The notes: generated by a model not told the origin, from the sequence alone. 64,000 nt of DNA from Vibrio furnissii CIP 102972 (GCF_000176175.1 NZ_ACZP01000019.1:18866-82865), one strand, 5' to 3'. Counted from the stretch's first letter, positions 16,756-25,675 are shown. Numbers and translations are program-made.

Positions 16756-19173
16756 ATGTCGAATAATTACGATTCATCGAGTATTAAAGTACTGAAGGGT
16801 CTAGACGCGGTACGTAAGCGTCCGGGTATGTACATCGGCGACACTGATGATGGCACCGGTCTGCACCACATGGTTTTTGAGGTGGTGGATAACTCGATTG
16901 ATGAAGCGTTAGCGGGTTACTGTAAAGACATCATCGTGACCATTCACGAAGATAACTCGGTATCGGTCAGCGATGACGGTCGTGGTATTCCGACCGAGCT
17001 CCACCCTGAAGAAAAAGTGTCTGCGGCAGAAGTCATCATGACGGTTCTGCACGCCGGCGGTAAGTTTGATGACAACTCCTACAAAGTATCCGGTGGTCTG
17101 CACGGGGTTGGTGTGTCGGTGGTGAACGCCCTGTCGGAAAAAGTGGTCTTGACCATTCACCGCGGTGGCAAAGTGCACACCCAAACCTACCGTCACGGTG
17201 TTCCTGAAGCGCCATTGGCGGTGGTGGGTGATACCGATCGCAGCGGCACCATGGTCCGTTTCTGGCCAAGCGCTGAAACCTTTACCAACATCGAATTCCA
17301 TTACGAAATTCTGGCGAAACGCCTGCGCGAGCTGTCGTTCTTGAACTCTGGCGTGTCCATCAAGCTGGTGGATGAGCGCGAAGACAACAAACAAGATCAC
17401 TTCATGTACGAAGGCGGTATTCAAGCATTTGTAAACCACCTGAACCGCAACAAAACGCCCATCCACGAGAAAGTATTCCACTTCAACTCTGAACGTGAAG
17501 ATGGCATCAGCGTGGAAGTGGCGATGCAGTGGAACGATGGTTTCCAAGAAAGCATTTACTGTTTCACCAACAACATTCCACAGCGCGATGGTGGGACGCA
17601 CTTGGCCGGTTTCCGTGCGGCGTTAACGCGTACACTGAACACTTACATGGACAAAGAAGGCTATAGCAAGAAAGCCAAAACCGCGACGTCGGGTGACGAT
17701 GCGCGTGAAGGGTTGACGGCGGTCGTGTCGGTGAAAGTGCCTGATCCAAAATTCTCAAGCCAAACCAAAGACAAACTGGTGTCTTCAGAAGTGAAATCTG
17801 CGGTTGAATCGGCCATGGGCGAGAAGTTGAATGACTTCTTGGCAGAAAACCCATCGGAAGCGAAAATCGTGTGTAGCAAAATCATCGATGCAGCACGTGC
17901 GCGTGAAGCGGCACGTAAAGCACGTGAAATGACACGTCGTAAAGGCGCACTAGATCTCGCGGGCCTACCCGGCAAACTGGCGGACTGTCAGGAAAAAGAT
18001 CCAGCGTTGTCTGAACTCTACATTGTGGAGGGTGACTCAGCGGGCGGTTCTGCAAAACAAGGTCGTAACCGTAAGAATCAGGCGATTCTGCCGCTGAAAG
18101 GTAAAATCCTTAACGTAGAAAAAGCACGTTTTGACAAGATGTTGTCATCGCAAGAAGTGGCCACGCTGATCACAGCGCTGGGCTGCGGTATCGGCCGTGA
18201 CGAATACAACCCAGACAAACTGCGTTACCACAACATCATCATCATGACCGATGCGGACGTCGATGGTTCTCACATTCGTACGCTGCTGCTGACGTTCTTC
18301 TACCGTCAAATGCCGGAGCTGATTGAACGTGGCTACATCTACATTGCTCAGCCACCTTTGTACAAAGTGAAGAAAGGCAAACAAGAGCAGTACATCAAAG
18401 ATGAAGAGGCGATGAACCAATACCAGATCGCACTGGCGATGGACAACGCAGAGCTGCACGTGAACGCTGACGCACCAGCATTGGCGGGCGCACCGTTGGA
18501 GAAATTGGTTCAGCAATACAATGCTGCCATCAAACTGATCGAACGCATGAGCCGTCGTTACCCGCATTCTCTGATCCATGAATTCATCTACATGCCACGC
18601 ATGACGGCTGAAAAATGTCAGGATGAAGCCGGCGCGCAAGCGTGGACGCAACAACTGATTGATCAGTTGAACGCCAAAGAAGTGGGCGCGAGCCAATACA
18701 GCTTCACACTGGAACATAACGCAGAACACAACGTCTACTCACCGCGCATCAAAGTGCGCACACACGGTGTGACGCATGAATACCTGCTGAGTGTGGATCT
18801 GCTGAACTCCAAAGAGTACGGCAAGCTGGCTGAATTGTCTGAAGCGATGCATGGCCTGATCGAAGACGGTGCATACATCAAACGTGGCGAGCGTACACAA
18901 CCGGTGGCGAGCTTTGCAGCGGCCCTTGATTGGCTGATCAAAGAATCACGTCGTGGCTTGTCTGTACAGCGCTACAAAGGTTTGGGTGAGATGAACCCGG
19001 ATCAGCTGTGGGAAACCACCATGGATCCAGAAACACGTCGCATGATGCAAGTCACCATCGATGATGCCGTGGGTGCAGATGAGCTGTTTACCACACTGAT
19101 GGGGGATCAAGTCGAACCTCGTCGTGCGTTCATCGAAAACAACGCCCTGAAAGTGGCGAACCTCGACGTATAG
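16756..19173 (+). CDS. gyrB: DNA gyrase subunit B
   Basis: ATPase subunit of gyrase, which introduces negative supercoils. It has 805 aa: a GHKL ATPase domain (EVVDNSIDEALAGYC, DGRGIPTELHPEE, GGLHGVGVSVVNALS), a transducer domain, a TOPRIM domain with EGDSAGGSAKQGR and the DADVDGSHIRTLLL metal-binding site, and the insert found in gamma-proteobacterial GyrB. The C-terminal RYKGLGEMNPDQLWETTMDP is intact. It ends the dnaA operon and is followed by a terminator. Confidence 0.99.
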   Translation: MSNNYDSSSIKVLKGLDAVRKRPGMYIGDTDDGTGLHHMVFEVVDNSIDEALAGYCKDIIVTIHEDNSVSVSDDGRGIPTELHPEEKVSAAEVIMTVLHAGGKFDDNSYKVSGGLHGVGVSVVNALSEKVVLTIHRGGKVHTQTYRHGVPEAPLAVVGDTDRSGTMVRFWPSAETFTNIEFHYEILAKRLRELSFLNSGVSIKLVDEREDNKQDHFMYEGGIQAFVNHLNRNKTPIHEKVFHFNSEREDGISVEVAMQWNDGFQESIYCFTNNIPQRDGGTHLAGFRAALTRTLNTYMDKEGYSKKAKTATSGDDAREGLTAVVSVKVPDPKFSSQTKDKLVSSEVKSAVESAMGEKLNDFLAENPSEAKIVCSKIIDAARAREAARKAREMTRRKGALDLAGLPGKLADCQEKDPALSELYIVEGDSAGGSAKQGRNRKNQAILPLKGKILNVEKARFDKMLSSQEVATLITALGCGIGRDEYNPDKLRYHNIIIMTDADVDGSHIRTLLLTFFYRQMPELIERGYIYIAQPPLYKVKKGKQEQYIKDEEAMNQYQIALAMDNAELHVNADAPALAGAPLEKLVQQYNAAIKLIERMSRRYPHSLIHEFIYMPRMTAEKCQDEAGAQAWTQQLIDQLNAKEVGASQYSFTLEHNAEHNVYSPRIKVRTHGVTHEYLLSVDLLNSKEYGKLAELSEAMHGLIEDGAYIKRGERTQPVASFAAALDWLIKESRRGLSVQRYKGLGEMNPDQLWETTMDPETRRMMQVTIDDAVGADELFTTLMGDQVEPRRAFIENNALKVANLDV

Positions 19174-19191
19174 TCGGTTTAATCCAGGCAC

Positions 19192-19221
19192 AAAAGCAGC
19201 GACAGGTTCGCTGCTTTTTTT
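19192..19221 (+). terminator. Terminator of the dnaA-dnaN-recF-gyrB operon
   Basis: AAAAGCAGCG pairs with CGCTGCTTTT around a 7-base loop and is followed by a run of T. It lies 19 bp after the gyrB stop. Confidence 0.9.
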
Positions 19222-19516
19222 ATTTCTTGTCGCAGACAAATTGCAACTTTATCCCTCTTTTCACCCCTTTTCGATGCTTCCTCCTTCCTTTCTGAGCCCA
19301 GTTACCACTTTGTGTCTTTTCTTAGGGTGGGGCGCCATTTTGTTCCGCTGGGCGCTTTTGCTTTCTATGGTGAACTCGCTATAGTGCAATGAGTTGGATA
19401 ACAAAGCATCAAGGAGGCAGCAGATGGTTACGTTCCTGGCTTAAGCCGGGAGTGGCGTCACTTCCGGTTTACCTACCCAAGATTGTTGAATCGGTAATGC
19501 GTTCAAAGGAGCCATC
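19222..19516 (+). promoter_or_regulatory. Intergenic leader upstream of the GreAB-like gene
   Basis: Promoter-like boxes TTGCTT (19358-19363) and TATAGT (19380-19385) with a 16-bp spacer would start a transcript near 19391, giving a leader of about 125 nt. The leader contains a strong AAGGAGG site (19411-19417) in front of a six-codon frame MVTFLA (19424-19444) that ends well before the next gene. The segment 19222-19350 shows nothing I recognise. Confidence 0.4.
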
Positions 19517-19933
19517 ATGTTCGCTCGTTTTATCATGGCATGTGGTGATGCCATACGCACTTGGTGGCTGACCAGCCGCTTTGTGACGTATCAGTCACCG
19601 CTGCGTTTGTTGCAACTGCAACACACCTGCGCGCTGCAGAAACGCTGTCGCAATACCACGCGTATTGCGCTGGGAGATACGGTGCATTTGGTGGATACCG
19701 AACGTTATCATCAGTATCGCATGACGCTGGTGGCGTCTCATCAGCATCAACCGCTGTCCGGCCAGTTGGCTTGGGATTCGTACCTAGGCTCTGCGCTCAT
19801 GGGGCGGGCGCGCGATGACGTGTTGGAACTCCGTATTCTCGGTCGTTCTCGCCGATATGCGATTACCGAAATTGTCTATGAAGTTCAGCCGCCAGCTCGT
19901 CCTTTGCGATGTGGCTGCGTCTTATGTCAGTGA
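19517..19933 (+). CDS. GreA/GreB C-terminal-domain protein (Rnk-like), function unknown
   Basis: 138-aa protein. Residues about 70-122 (LVASHQHQPL... LGSALMGRARDDVLELRILGRSRRYAITEIVYE) match the FKBP-like C-terminal domain of GreA/GreB, where GreB has a comparable IGRALLGKEVGDEVE segment. The N-terminus is short and basic and lacks the long coiled coil with acidic tip that reaches the polymerase active site. This is therefore not a cleavage factor; an Rnk-like polymerase-binding role is possible. The extreme C-terminus has RCGCVLC. The start at 19517 has an AAAGGAG site. It is followed by the 37-aa gene. Confidence 0.7.
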   Translation: MFARFIMACGDAIRTWWLTSRFVTYQSPLRLLQLQHTCALQKRCRNTTRIALGDTVHLVDTERYHQYRMTLVASHQHQPLSGQLAWDSYLGSALMGRARDDVLELRILGRSRRYAITEIVYEVQPPARPLRCGCVLCQ

Positions 19934-19945
19934 ACGGAGATCCTC

Positions 19946-20059
19946 ATGAGTAAGCAGATGCAAAAGAAACCTCAAATGACCCTGAAAGAAAAACGTCGCC
20001 AGAAGCAGGAAAAAGCGCAGGAGAACGGCGTGATTAAATTGCGTAAATCACGCGGTTAA
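19946..20059 (+). CDS. Small basic protein of 37 aa, function unknown
   Basis: Begins MSKQMQKKPQMTLKEKRRQK and ends KLRKSRG. About one third of residues are lysine or arginine, with no hydrophobic segment, so it is soluble and probably nucleic-acid-binding or disordered. A CGGAGA ribosome-binding site is 8 bp upstream, the stop is followed within 30 bp by a strong terminator, and the gene is 12 bp behind the GreAB-like gene, so the pair is one transcript. I do not recognise a named family. Confidence 0.7.
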   Translation: MSKQMQKKPQMTLKEKRRQKQEKAQENGVIKLRKSRG

Positions 20060-20086
20060 TCGCCTCGAGTCTGGATAAAGTGCGAG

Positions 20087-20112
20087 AAGCCCGATCAATG
20101 ATCGGGCTTTTT
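20087..20112 (+). terminator. Terminator after the 37-aa gene
   Basis: Perfect 10-bp stem AAGCCCGATC / GATCGGGCTT with a 3-base loop, followed by TTT. Confidence 0.88.
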
Positions 20113-20141
20113 GATGATTGAAAAAAATTTTTGGTACATGG

Positions 20142-20169
20142 CTTGAAAGTACGCTGCGCGACCTTATAT
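20142..20169 (+). promoter_or_regulatory. Sigma-32 heat-shock promoter of ibpA
   Basis: CTTGAAA at 20142-20148 and CCTTATAT at 20162-20169 are separated by 13 bp, matching the sigma-32 pattern CTTGAAA-N13-CCCCATNT. Transcription would start near 20176, giving a leader of about 165 nt before ibpA. Confidence 0.85.
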
Positions 20170-20295
20170 ATGAAACTGAAGGGGATGCCGAATGGATTCC
20201 CACACCGTGGTGACGCGGGATCGCTCCGATGAGGATCAACGCCACTACACCATTAACCAATCAATGGCCTCATGTCTGAAGAATGAGGACCGTGC

Positions 20296-20340
20296 CTTAA
20301 CCGATCAAGGTTAAGACTATTGCTTAATCAAGAGGATAGT
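20296..20340 (+). ncRNA. ROSE-type RNA thermometer in the ibpA leader
   Basis: A first hairpin CTTAACC / GGTTAAG (20296-20315) is followed at once by a second one. In that, ACUAUUGCU (20316-20324) pairs with AGGAUAGU (20333-20340), leaving one G unpaired and covering the AGGA ribosome-binding site just before the start codon. UUGCU opposite AGGA with a bulged G is the diagnostic ROSE element of small heat-shock genes. Melting at high temperature would expose the ribosome-binding site. Pairing was done by hand. Confidence 0.85.
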
Positions 20341-20343
20341 ATG

Positions 20344-20781
20344 ATGAGAACTGTAGATTTCACGCCTTTATACCGCAACGCAATTGGCTTTGACCGTCTG
20401 TTGAACATGATGGAAGCCAACACCGCCAAAAACACACAGGGCGGTTACCCTCCGTACAACATTGAACAGCAAGAAGAGAACAAATACCGCATTACCATGG
20501 CGGTGGCTGGATTTGCGGAGGATGAACTGGACATTACGCAGCAAGAAAATACGCTGATTGTGCGTGGTGAACGCCAGCCGGAAGAGAATAAGAACTACAT
20601 CTACCAGGGCATTGCGGAACGCGATTTTGAGCGCAAGTTCCAACTGGCAGATTACGTCAAAGTGATTGGCGCAGTGATGGAAAAAGGGTTACTGCACATC
20701 GACTTAGAACGTGAAATTCCGCAGGCAATGCAACCGCGTAAAATTGCCATCAACGGCACCCAGTTGCTTGAGAATCAATAA
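20344..20781 (+). CDS. ibpA: Small heat-shock chaperone IbpA
   Basis: Hsp20-family holdase that binds aggregating proteins. It has 145 aa from MRTVDFTPLYRNAIGFDRL, which matches the E. coli IbpA start; an ATG one codon earlier (20341) is also possible. The alpha-crystallin domain spans about 35-125 (PPYNIEQQEENKYRITMAVAGFAEDEL to GLLHIDLERE), and the C-terminus has the PRKIAI motif of the I-x-I type. Expression is predicted to depend on the sigma-32 promoter and RNA thermometer just upstream. Confidence 0.97.
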   Translation: MRTVDFTPLYRNAIGFDRLLNMMEANTAKNTQGGYPPYNIEQQEENKYRITMAVAGFAEDELDITQQENTLIVRGERQPEENKNYIYQGIAERDFERKFQLADYVKVIGAVMEKGLLHIDLEREIPQAMQPRKIAINGTQLLENQ

Positions 20782-20783
20782 TG

Positions 20784-20810
20784 AAAAAGCCCGCTTCGGC
20801 GGGCTTTTTT
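20784..20810. terminator. Bidirectional terminator between ibpA and avtA
   Basis: AAAAAGCCCGC / GCGGGCTTTTTT with a TTCG tetraloop; A and T runs flank it on both sides so it serves the two convergent genes. Confidence 0.93.
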
Positions 20811-20821
20811 ATGCGCGGTGG

Positions 20822-22072
20822 TTAACCTTCCAAGTACGCCTTTTTCACTTCCTCGGCGATGATGGCAATGCCTTGTTGCATCGCGTCATCGTTCTGCACG
20901 TAGTTCATGCGCAGGCACTGATGGGCATGCGCCCAGTCTTCTTTTTGGCCGATGAAGAAATACTCTCCCGGCACGATCAGCACGCCACGTGCTTTAAGGC
21001 GACGGTAGAGTTCTAGGGTCGTGATGGGCAGTTCATCAAACCACAGCCACAGAAAAATCGCGCCTTCAGGCTTATGAATGCGAAAACGTGGGTCGTCGAT
21101 CGCCTGTTGCAGCAAGGTCACCGCGCGCTGCGATTTCTGGCGGTAGAATGGCTTGATCACATCTTGGCTAAGACGCAGCAGATCGCCTTTTTCAATGATA
21201 CGATGCGCCACTGCTGGGCCGACACTCCCCGGCGCCAAACTGATGATGCCATTCATGTTGGTCAGCGCTTGGGTGACGGCTTCGCTGGCAATCACAATGC
21301 CGCAGCGCACGCCCGGCAGCCCTAGCTTGGATAGGCTCATGCACAAAATGGTGTTGTCGTTCCAAAAGGGTTCCACATCTTCAAAAATGATGTTGGGAAA
21401 CGGCACGCCGTAAGCGTTGTCGATGATAAGCGGAATGTTGTTGTCGCGCGCCAGTTGGTCCAGCTTATGGATTTCTTCTTCCGTCAGCACGTTGCCAGTT
21501 GGGTTTGTTGGTCGGGAGGCACAAATCGCCGCCACCGATTCATCGACGGAAAGCTGCTCAAAATCGACGTGGTATTTGAACAGGCCGTTATCGAGTAGTT
21601 CGATTTCTGGGTGGTAGGAGACAAAAATATCCTCGTCAATGCCCGCATCACCATAGCCGATGTATTCTGGGGCCAGTGGCAGCAAAATTTTCTTGAAGCT
21701 GCCGTCCGGTTGGCGCCCGGCCAGCAAATTGAACAGATAGAAGAAGCCGCTTTGGCTGCCGTTGGTCAGGCTGATGTTTTTTTCGCTGATGTCCCAGCCG
21801 TACGTGTCGCGCAATAGTGTGGCCAGTGCTTTGACCAGCACATCTTTGCCTTGTGGGCCGTCGTAGTTGGTCATGGCAGCAATCAGAGAGCCGTCGGCCA
21901 GCATCTCTTCACTGGTGAGTTTAAAATAATCGAGCATTTCCGGAATCGCGGCCGGGTTGCCGCCACCGAGCATGATGGCGCCTGGCGTGCGCAGACCATC
22001 GTTTAAATCGTCCATTAACTGGGTTATTCCGGAGTACCGATTAAATTTCTCGCCAAAAGTAGAAAACTGCAT
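20822..22072 (-). CDS. avtA: Valine--pyruvate aminotransferase AvtA
   Basis: PLP-dependent transaminase that makes valine from 2-ketoisovalerate with alanine as donor (transaminase C). It has 416 aa: ASRPTNPTGNVLTEEEI, the PLP-contacting IDNAYGVPFPNI and the Schiff-base lysine in CMSLSKLGLPGVRCG. The length and N-terminus MQFSTFGEKFNRYSGI match the family. It is a single gene convergent with ibpA, and functionally linked to the ilv operon further right. Confidence 0.95.
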   Translation of the reverse strand: MQFSTFGEKFNRYSGITQLMDDLNDGLRTPGAIMLGGGNPAAIPEMLDYFKLTSEEMLADGSLIAAMTNYDGPQGKDVLVKALATLLRDTYGWDISEKNISLTNGSQSGFFYLFNLLAGRQPDGSFKKILLPLAPEYIGYGDAGIDEDIFVSYHPEIELLDNGLFKYHVDFEQLSVDESVAAICASRPTNPTGNVLTEEEIHKLDQLARDNNIPLIIDNAYGVPFPNIIFEDVEPFWNDNTILCMSLSKLGLPGVRCGIVIASEAVTQALTNMNGIISLAPGSVGPAVAHRIIEKGDLLRLSQDVIKPFYRQKSQRAVTLLQQAIDDPRFRIHKPEGAIFLWLWFDELPITTLELYRRLKARGVLIVPGEYFFIGQKEDWAHAHQCLRMNYVQNDDAMQQGIAIIAEEVKKAYLEG

Positions 22073-22205
22073 GATTCGACTGCCTAAAGTGTTGTGTTTG
22101 TATCTTGTTGGTTAGCGGGAGGAATCTCCGCCATTTAGAGTAGTTCTTGAACATACCGCAATGTTTTTGACAGGCAAAGTACTATTTTGTTTTCGATCAA
22201 AAAAC

Positions 22206-22233
22206 AAAGCCCGACTCCAGAGAGTCGGGCTTT
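22206..22233 (-). terminator. Terminator of glyQ-glyS
   Basis: Perfect 12-bp stem AAAGCCCGACTC / GAGTCGGGCTTT with a 4-base loop; the minus strand continues UUUGUUUUUUG. It lies 26 bp after the glyS stop. Confidence 0.9.
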
Positions 22234-22258
22234 GAACAAACCAAGTCGAAGAACGACG

Positions 22259-24325
22259 TTATTTCTGCAACAGGGAGATATCCGCGATTTGCAGGAACAG
22301 GTTACGCAGGTTATTCAGCAGCGTCAGACGGTTTTTCTTCAGCGCTTCATCATCGGCCATGACCATCACGTTGTCGAAGAACGCATCGACCGGTTCACGC
22401 AGACCCGCCAGTTGGCTCAGAGCCTGCTGGTAGTTGCCAGTAGCAAATGCCGGTTCCAGAGCTTCAGTCATCACTTCGACCGCTTCTGCCAACGCTTTTT
22501 CTGCGTCTTCTTGTAGCAGCGCCAAGTCAATCTCTTGCGCCAGCTCGCCGTCGAATTTCGCCAGGATGTTACCCACACGTTTATTCGCCGCTGCCAACGC
22601 TTCGGCCGCATCAAGGTCACGGAAGTGCGACACCGCTTTCACACGGCGGTCAAAGTCAGCCGGTTTGGTTGGGTGACGTGCCAACACCGCTTGAATGATG
22701 TCCACGCTGAAGCCTTCGTCTTGGTACCAAGCACGGAAACGGCCCAGCATGAATTCAATCACGTCTTGCTCAACATTGTCGTTGCTCAGGCGATCACCAA
22801 ACAGTGATTTCGCTTTGGCGACAAGGTCGACCAAATCCAGGTTGTAACCGTATTCCACGATGATACGCAGTACACCCAGTGATGCACGGCGCAGGGCAAA
22901 CGGGTCACTGCCTTTCGGCGCTTGGCCAATACCAAAGATACCCACGATGGTGTCCAGTTTGTCTGCCATCGCGACAGCGGCAGACACGCCATTGGTTGGC
23001 AGGCTGTCGCCAGCGAAACGTGGCATGTACTGCTCGTTCAGTGCCACAGCCACTTCTTCGGCTTCACCGTCGTGGCGGGCGTAGTGCATGCCCATCACAC
23101 CTTGGGTATCGGTAAATTCGAACACCATGGATGTCATGAGGTCACACTTGGCCAGCAGACCAGCTCGTTTGGATTTCTCGACATCGGCACCGATTTGCTC
23201 AGCAATGTAACCTGCAAGCTCGGTGATACGGTCGGTTTTGTCTTTGATGGTGCCCAGTTTTTGCTGGAAAATTGCCGTTTCTAGCTGAGGCAGGCGATCA
23301 ACCAGTTTGCTCTTCAGGTCGGTGTTGAAGAAGAACTCGGCGTCAGCCAGACGTGGGCGAACCACTTTCTCGTTCCCTTCAATAACATGGCGAGGCTCTT
23401 TGGACTCGATGTTGGACACGAAGATGAAGTTAGGCAGCAGGTGCTTGTTGGCGTCGTAAACTGGGAAGTATTTCTGGTCACCTTTCATGGTGTACACCAG
23501 GGCTTCCGCTGGCACTTTGAGGAATTTCTCTTCAAATTTCGCCGTCAGGACCACTGGGAATTCAACCAACGAGGTCACTTCTTCAACCAGATCGTCTTCC
23601 AGATCGGCGATGCCGCCCAGTTCTGCAGCCGCTTTTTGGGCGCCGTCGATGATCATCGCTTTACGGGTTTCGTAATCGGCAATCACTTTACCGCGCTCTA
23701 GCAGGATCGCAGGGTACTGCGCTGCCGAATCGATGGTGAATTCAGGTTCACCCATGAAGCGGTGGCCACGGATGATGCGGCCTGATTTCACGCCGAGAAT
23801 TTCGCCGTCAATCAGGGTGTCGCCAAACAGAATGGTCAGGGTTTTGACCGGACGGATGAATTGCGTTTCTTTATCGCCCCAACGCATCGGTTTGGCGATC
23901 GGCAGATGAGCCAGTGCTTTGGCAGCCATGTCGACAACCACGGCAGCGGTGTCTTGGCCTTTCACTTGCTCTTTAAACAGCAGCCATTCACCTTTGTCGG
24001 TGACGAGGCGTTCAGCTTGCTCAACGGTAATGCCGTTGCCGCGTGCCCAGCCTTGTGCTGCTTTGGTTGGGTTGCCGTCGGCATCAAACGCGACGCTGAC
24101 CGCTGGACCCCGTTTTTCAACCACTTTGTCCGGTTGACCTTCTGCCAAGTTGGCCACTTTCAGTGCCAGACGACGTGGGGTGGCGTACCAAGTCACGCCA
24201 TCGTGTGCGATGCCCGCATTGTTCAGTTCTGCAGTAAAGTTTGCTGCAAACGCTTCTGCCAGTGTACGCAGTTGTTTTGGCGGCAGCTCTTCCGTACCCA
24301 GCTCAATCAAAAATTCTTTTGCCAT
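22259..24325 (-). CDS. glyS: Glycyl-tRNA synthetase beta subunit
   Basis: Large subunit of the alpha2beta2 glycyl-tRNA synthetase, needed for tRNA recognition. It has 688 aa from the ATG at 24325 (MAKEFLIELGTEELPPKQL, the family start); the open frame extends further up but overlaps glyQ. GKVIADYETRK, TMKGDQKYFPVYD and the HD-like region GVMGMHYARHDGE are present. It is 14 bp downstream of glyQ. Confidence 0.98.
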   Translation of the reverse strand: MAKEFLIELGTEELPPKQLRTLAEAFAANFTAELNNAGIAHDGVTWYATPRRLALKVANLAEGQPDKVVEKRGPAVSVAFDADGNPTKAAQGWARGNGITVEQAERLVTDKGEWLLFKEQVKGQDTAAVVVDMAAKALAHLPIAKPMRWGDKETQFIRPVKTLTILFGDTLIDGEILGVKSGRIIRGHRFMGEPEFTIDSAAQYPAILLERGKVIADYETRKAMIIDGAQKAAAELGGIADLEDDLVEEVTSLVEFPVVLTAKFEEKFLKVPAEALVYTMKGDQKYFPVYDANKHLLPNFIFVSNIESKEPRHVIEGNEKVVRPRLADAEFFFNTDLKSKLVDRLPQLETAIFQQKLGTIKDKTDRITELAGYIAEQIGADVEKSKRAGLLAKCDLMTSMVFEFTDTQGVMGMHYARHDGEAEEVAVALNEQYMPRFAGDSLPTNGVSAAVAMADKLDTIVGIFGIGQAPKGSDPFALRRASLGVLRIIVEYGYNLDLVDLVAKAKSLFGDRLSNDNVEQDVIEFMLGRFRAWYQDEGFSVDIIQAVLARHPTKPADFDRRVKAVSHFRDLDAAEALAAANKRVGNILAKFDGELAQEIDLALLQEDAEKALAEAVEVMTEALEPAFATGNYQQALSQLAGLREPVDAFFDNVMVMADDEALKKNRLTLLNNLRNLFLQIADISLLQK

Positions 24326-24339
24326 GTGACGTCTTCCCC

Positions 24340-25257
24340 TTACTTCTCTTCGGACTTTTTGCACATTGGGAAGCCCAGTGCTTCACGGGATGCGTAATAA
24401 GCTTCAGCCACTGACTTCGTCAGGTTACGAATACGCAGGATGTAGCGTTGACGTTCCGTGACGGAAATCGCTTTGCGTGCATCCAGCAGGTTGAACGCGT
24501 GTCCGGCTTTCAGAATGCGCTCGTATGCTGGCAATGGCAGTGGTTTTTCCAGTGCTAACAGGTGGAGACACTCTTTTTCGCATTGGTCGAAGAAGGTGAA
24601 CAGGAAGTCGACATCGGCGTGTTCGAAGTTGTACGTGGACTGTTCGACTTCGTTTTGGTGGTAGATGTCACCGTAGGTCACTTTACCTAGTGGGCCATCG
24701 GTCCATACCAAATCATACACAGAATCTACGCCCTGAATGTACATCGCTAGACGCTCGATACCGTACGTGATTTCGCCGGTAACCGGCTTACACTCAAGAC
24801 CACCCACTTGCTGGAAGTAAGTGAACTGCGTCACTTCCATGCCGTTTAGCCACACTTCCCAGCCCAGACCCCAAGCACCGAGTGTTGGGTTTTCCCAGTT
24901 ATCTTCCACGAAGCGGATGTCGTGTACTTGTGGGTCAACGCCCAGCACTTTCAGAGAACCGAGGTACAGCTCTTGAATGTTGTCTGGTGACGGTTTAATG
25001 ATGACCTGGAATTGGTAGTAGTGTTGCAGACGGTTCGGGTTTTCACCGTAACGACCATCTGTTGGACGGCGTGAAGGTTGAACATACGCTGTAGCGATTG
25101 GCTCTGGGCCAAGAGCTCGTAAGCACGTCATTGGGTGAGACGTACCTGCGCCCACTTCCATATCTAATGGTTGAACAATGGTACAGCCTTGTTGGGCCCA
25201 ATAATCCTGCAGCGCGAGGATCATACCCTGAAAGGTTTTGATATCGTATTTTTGCAT
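24340..25257 (-). CDS. glyQ: Glycyl-tRNA synthetase alpha subunit
   Basis: Catalytic class II synthetase subunit, 305 aa from MQKYDIKTFQGMILALQDYW. GAGTSHPMTCLRALGPEPI, AYVQPSRRPTDGRYGENPNRLQHYYQFQVI (motif 2 area, read in parts) and TYGIERLAMYIQGVDSVYD are typical. The start at 25257 gives the normal family N-terminus; the extra upstream frame is not conserved-looking. It is co-transcribed with glyS. Confidence 0.98.
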   Translation of the reverse strand: MQKYDIKTFQGMILALQDYWAQQGCTIVQPLDMEVGAGTSHPMTCLRALGPEPIATAYVQPSRRPTDGRYGENPNRLQHYYQFQVIIKPSPDNIQELYLGSLKVLGVDPQVHDIRFVEDNWENPTLGAWGLGWEVWLNGMEVTQFTYFQQVGGLECKPVTGEITYGIERLAMYIQGVDSVYDLVWTDGPLGKVTYGDIYHQNEVEQSTYNFEHADVDFLFTFFDQCEKECLHLLALEKPLPLPAYERILKAGHAFNLLDARKAISVTERQRYILRIRNLTKSVAEAYYASREALGFPMCKKSEEK

Positions 25258-25440
25258 AGTCAGGTTCGCGCGATTCTTCTGTCTGAATTGATAAAAAATA
25301 ACGATCAAGTATACCGAGTTATTCCCCGACAAAGTAGAGGAAATCTTGCTTAATTAATCGGCGAAATTCTCTTTTCATGGAGTTTTTTGCCTTTAAGCTG
25401 CGCAAATTTCCTCGTGTTGACGCTTTTCGTCATCTTGGGG

Positions 25441-25469
25441 TTGAGAAATGTGCCGAGGCTGGATAGAAT
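25441..25469 (+). promoter_or_regulatory. Promoter of the mneA riboswitch transcript
   Basis: TTGAGA (25441-25446) and TAGAAT (25464-25469) are spaced by 17 bp. The expected start site, near 25476, falls on the first paired base of the riboswitch. The segment 25258-25440 holds the glyQ leader and nothing else I recognise. Confidence 0.7.
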
Positions 25470-25475
25470 TCCCCC

Positions 25476-25600
25476 GTCTTTGGGGAGTAGCTTCTCGATC
25501 AAATGTCCTCATTTGATCGGTTCGTTCGTCAACACAATTGGTGCACAATCACCATGGCGTTCGAGACTCGGTGCCGACCGGGTTTAGCAAGACCTTAGAC
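25476..25600 (+). ncRNA. yybP-ykoY manganese riboswitch
   Basis: The two diagnostic loops of this Mn2+ aptamer are present: GGGGAGTAGC (25482-25491) and GCCGACCGG followed by GCAAGACC (25587-25594). The ends GUCU (25476-25479) and AGAC (25597-25600) close stem P1. The middle contains an extra hairpin GATCAAATG / CATTTGATC (25497-25518). The class senses Mn2+ and usually controls manganese exporters, which fits mneA downstream. The 3' P1 strand is also the start of an alternative helix: AGACAAACA (25597-25605) with TGTTTGTCT (25630-25638). Confidence 0.92.
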
Positions 25601-25675
25601 AAACATCACGAACCGGGGTGGGGCGTGTCTGTTTGTCTATGGTTATATAATTATCCCTGCCCCAATGAGCAAGTC

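Noticed and set aside
16909..17601. Long minus-strand frame opposite gyrB
   Set aside because: It mirrors gyrB codons; histidine- and valine-rich shadow with no start signals.
25538..25675. N-terminal extension of mneA reading through the riboswitch
   Set aside because: It would translate the aptamer and adds no membrane-protein sequence.
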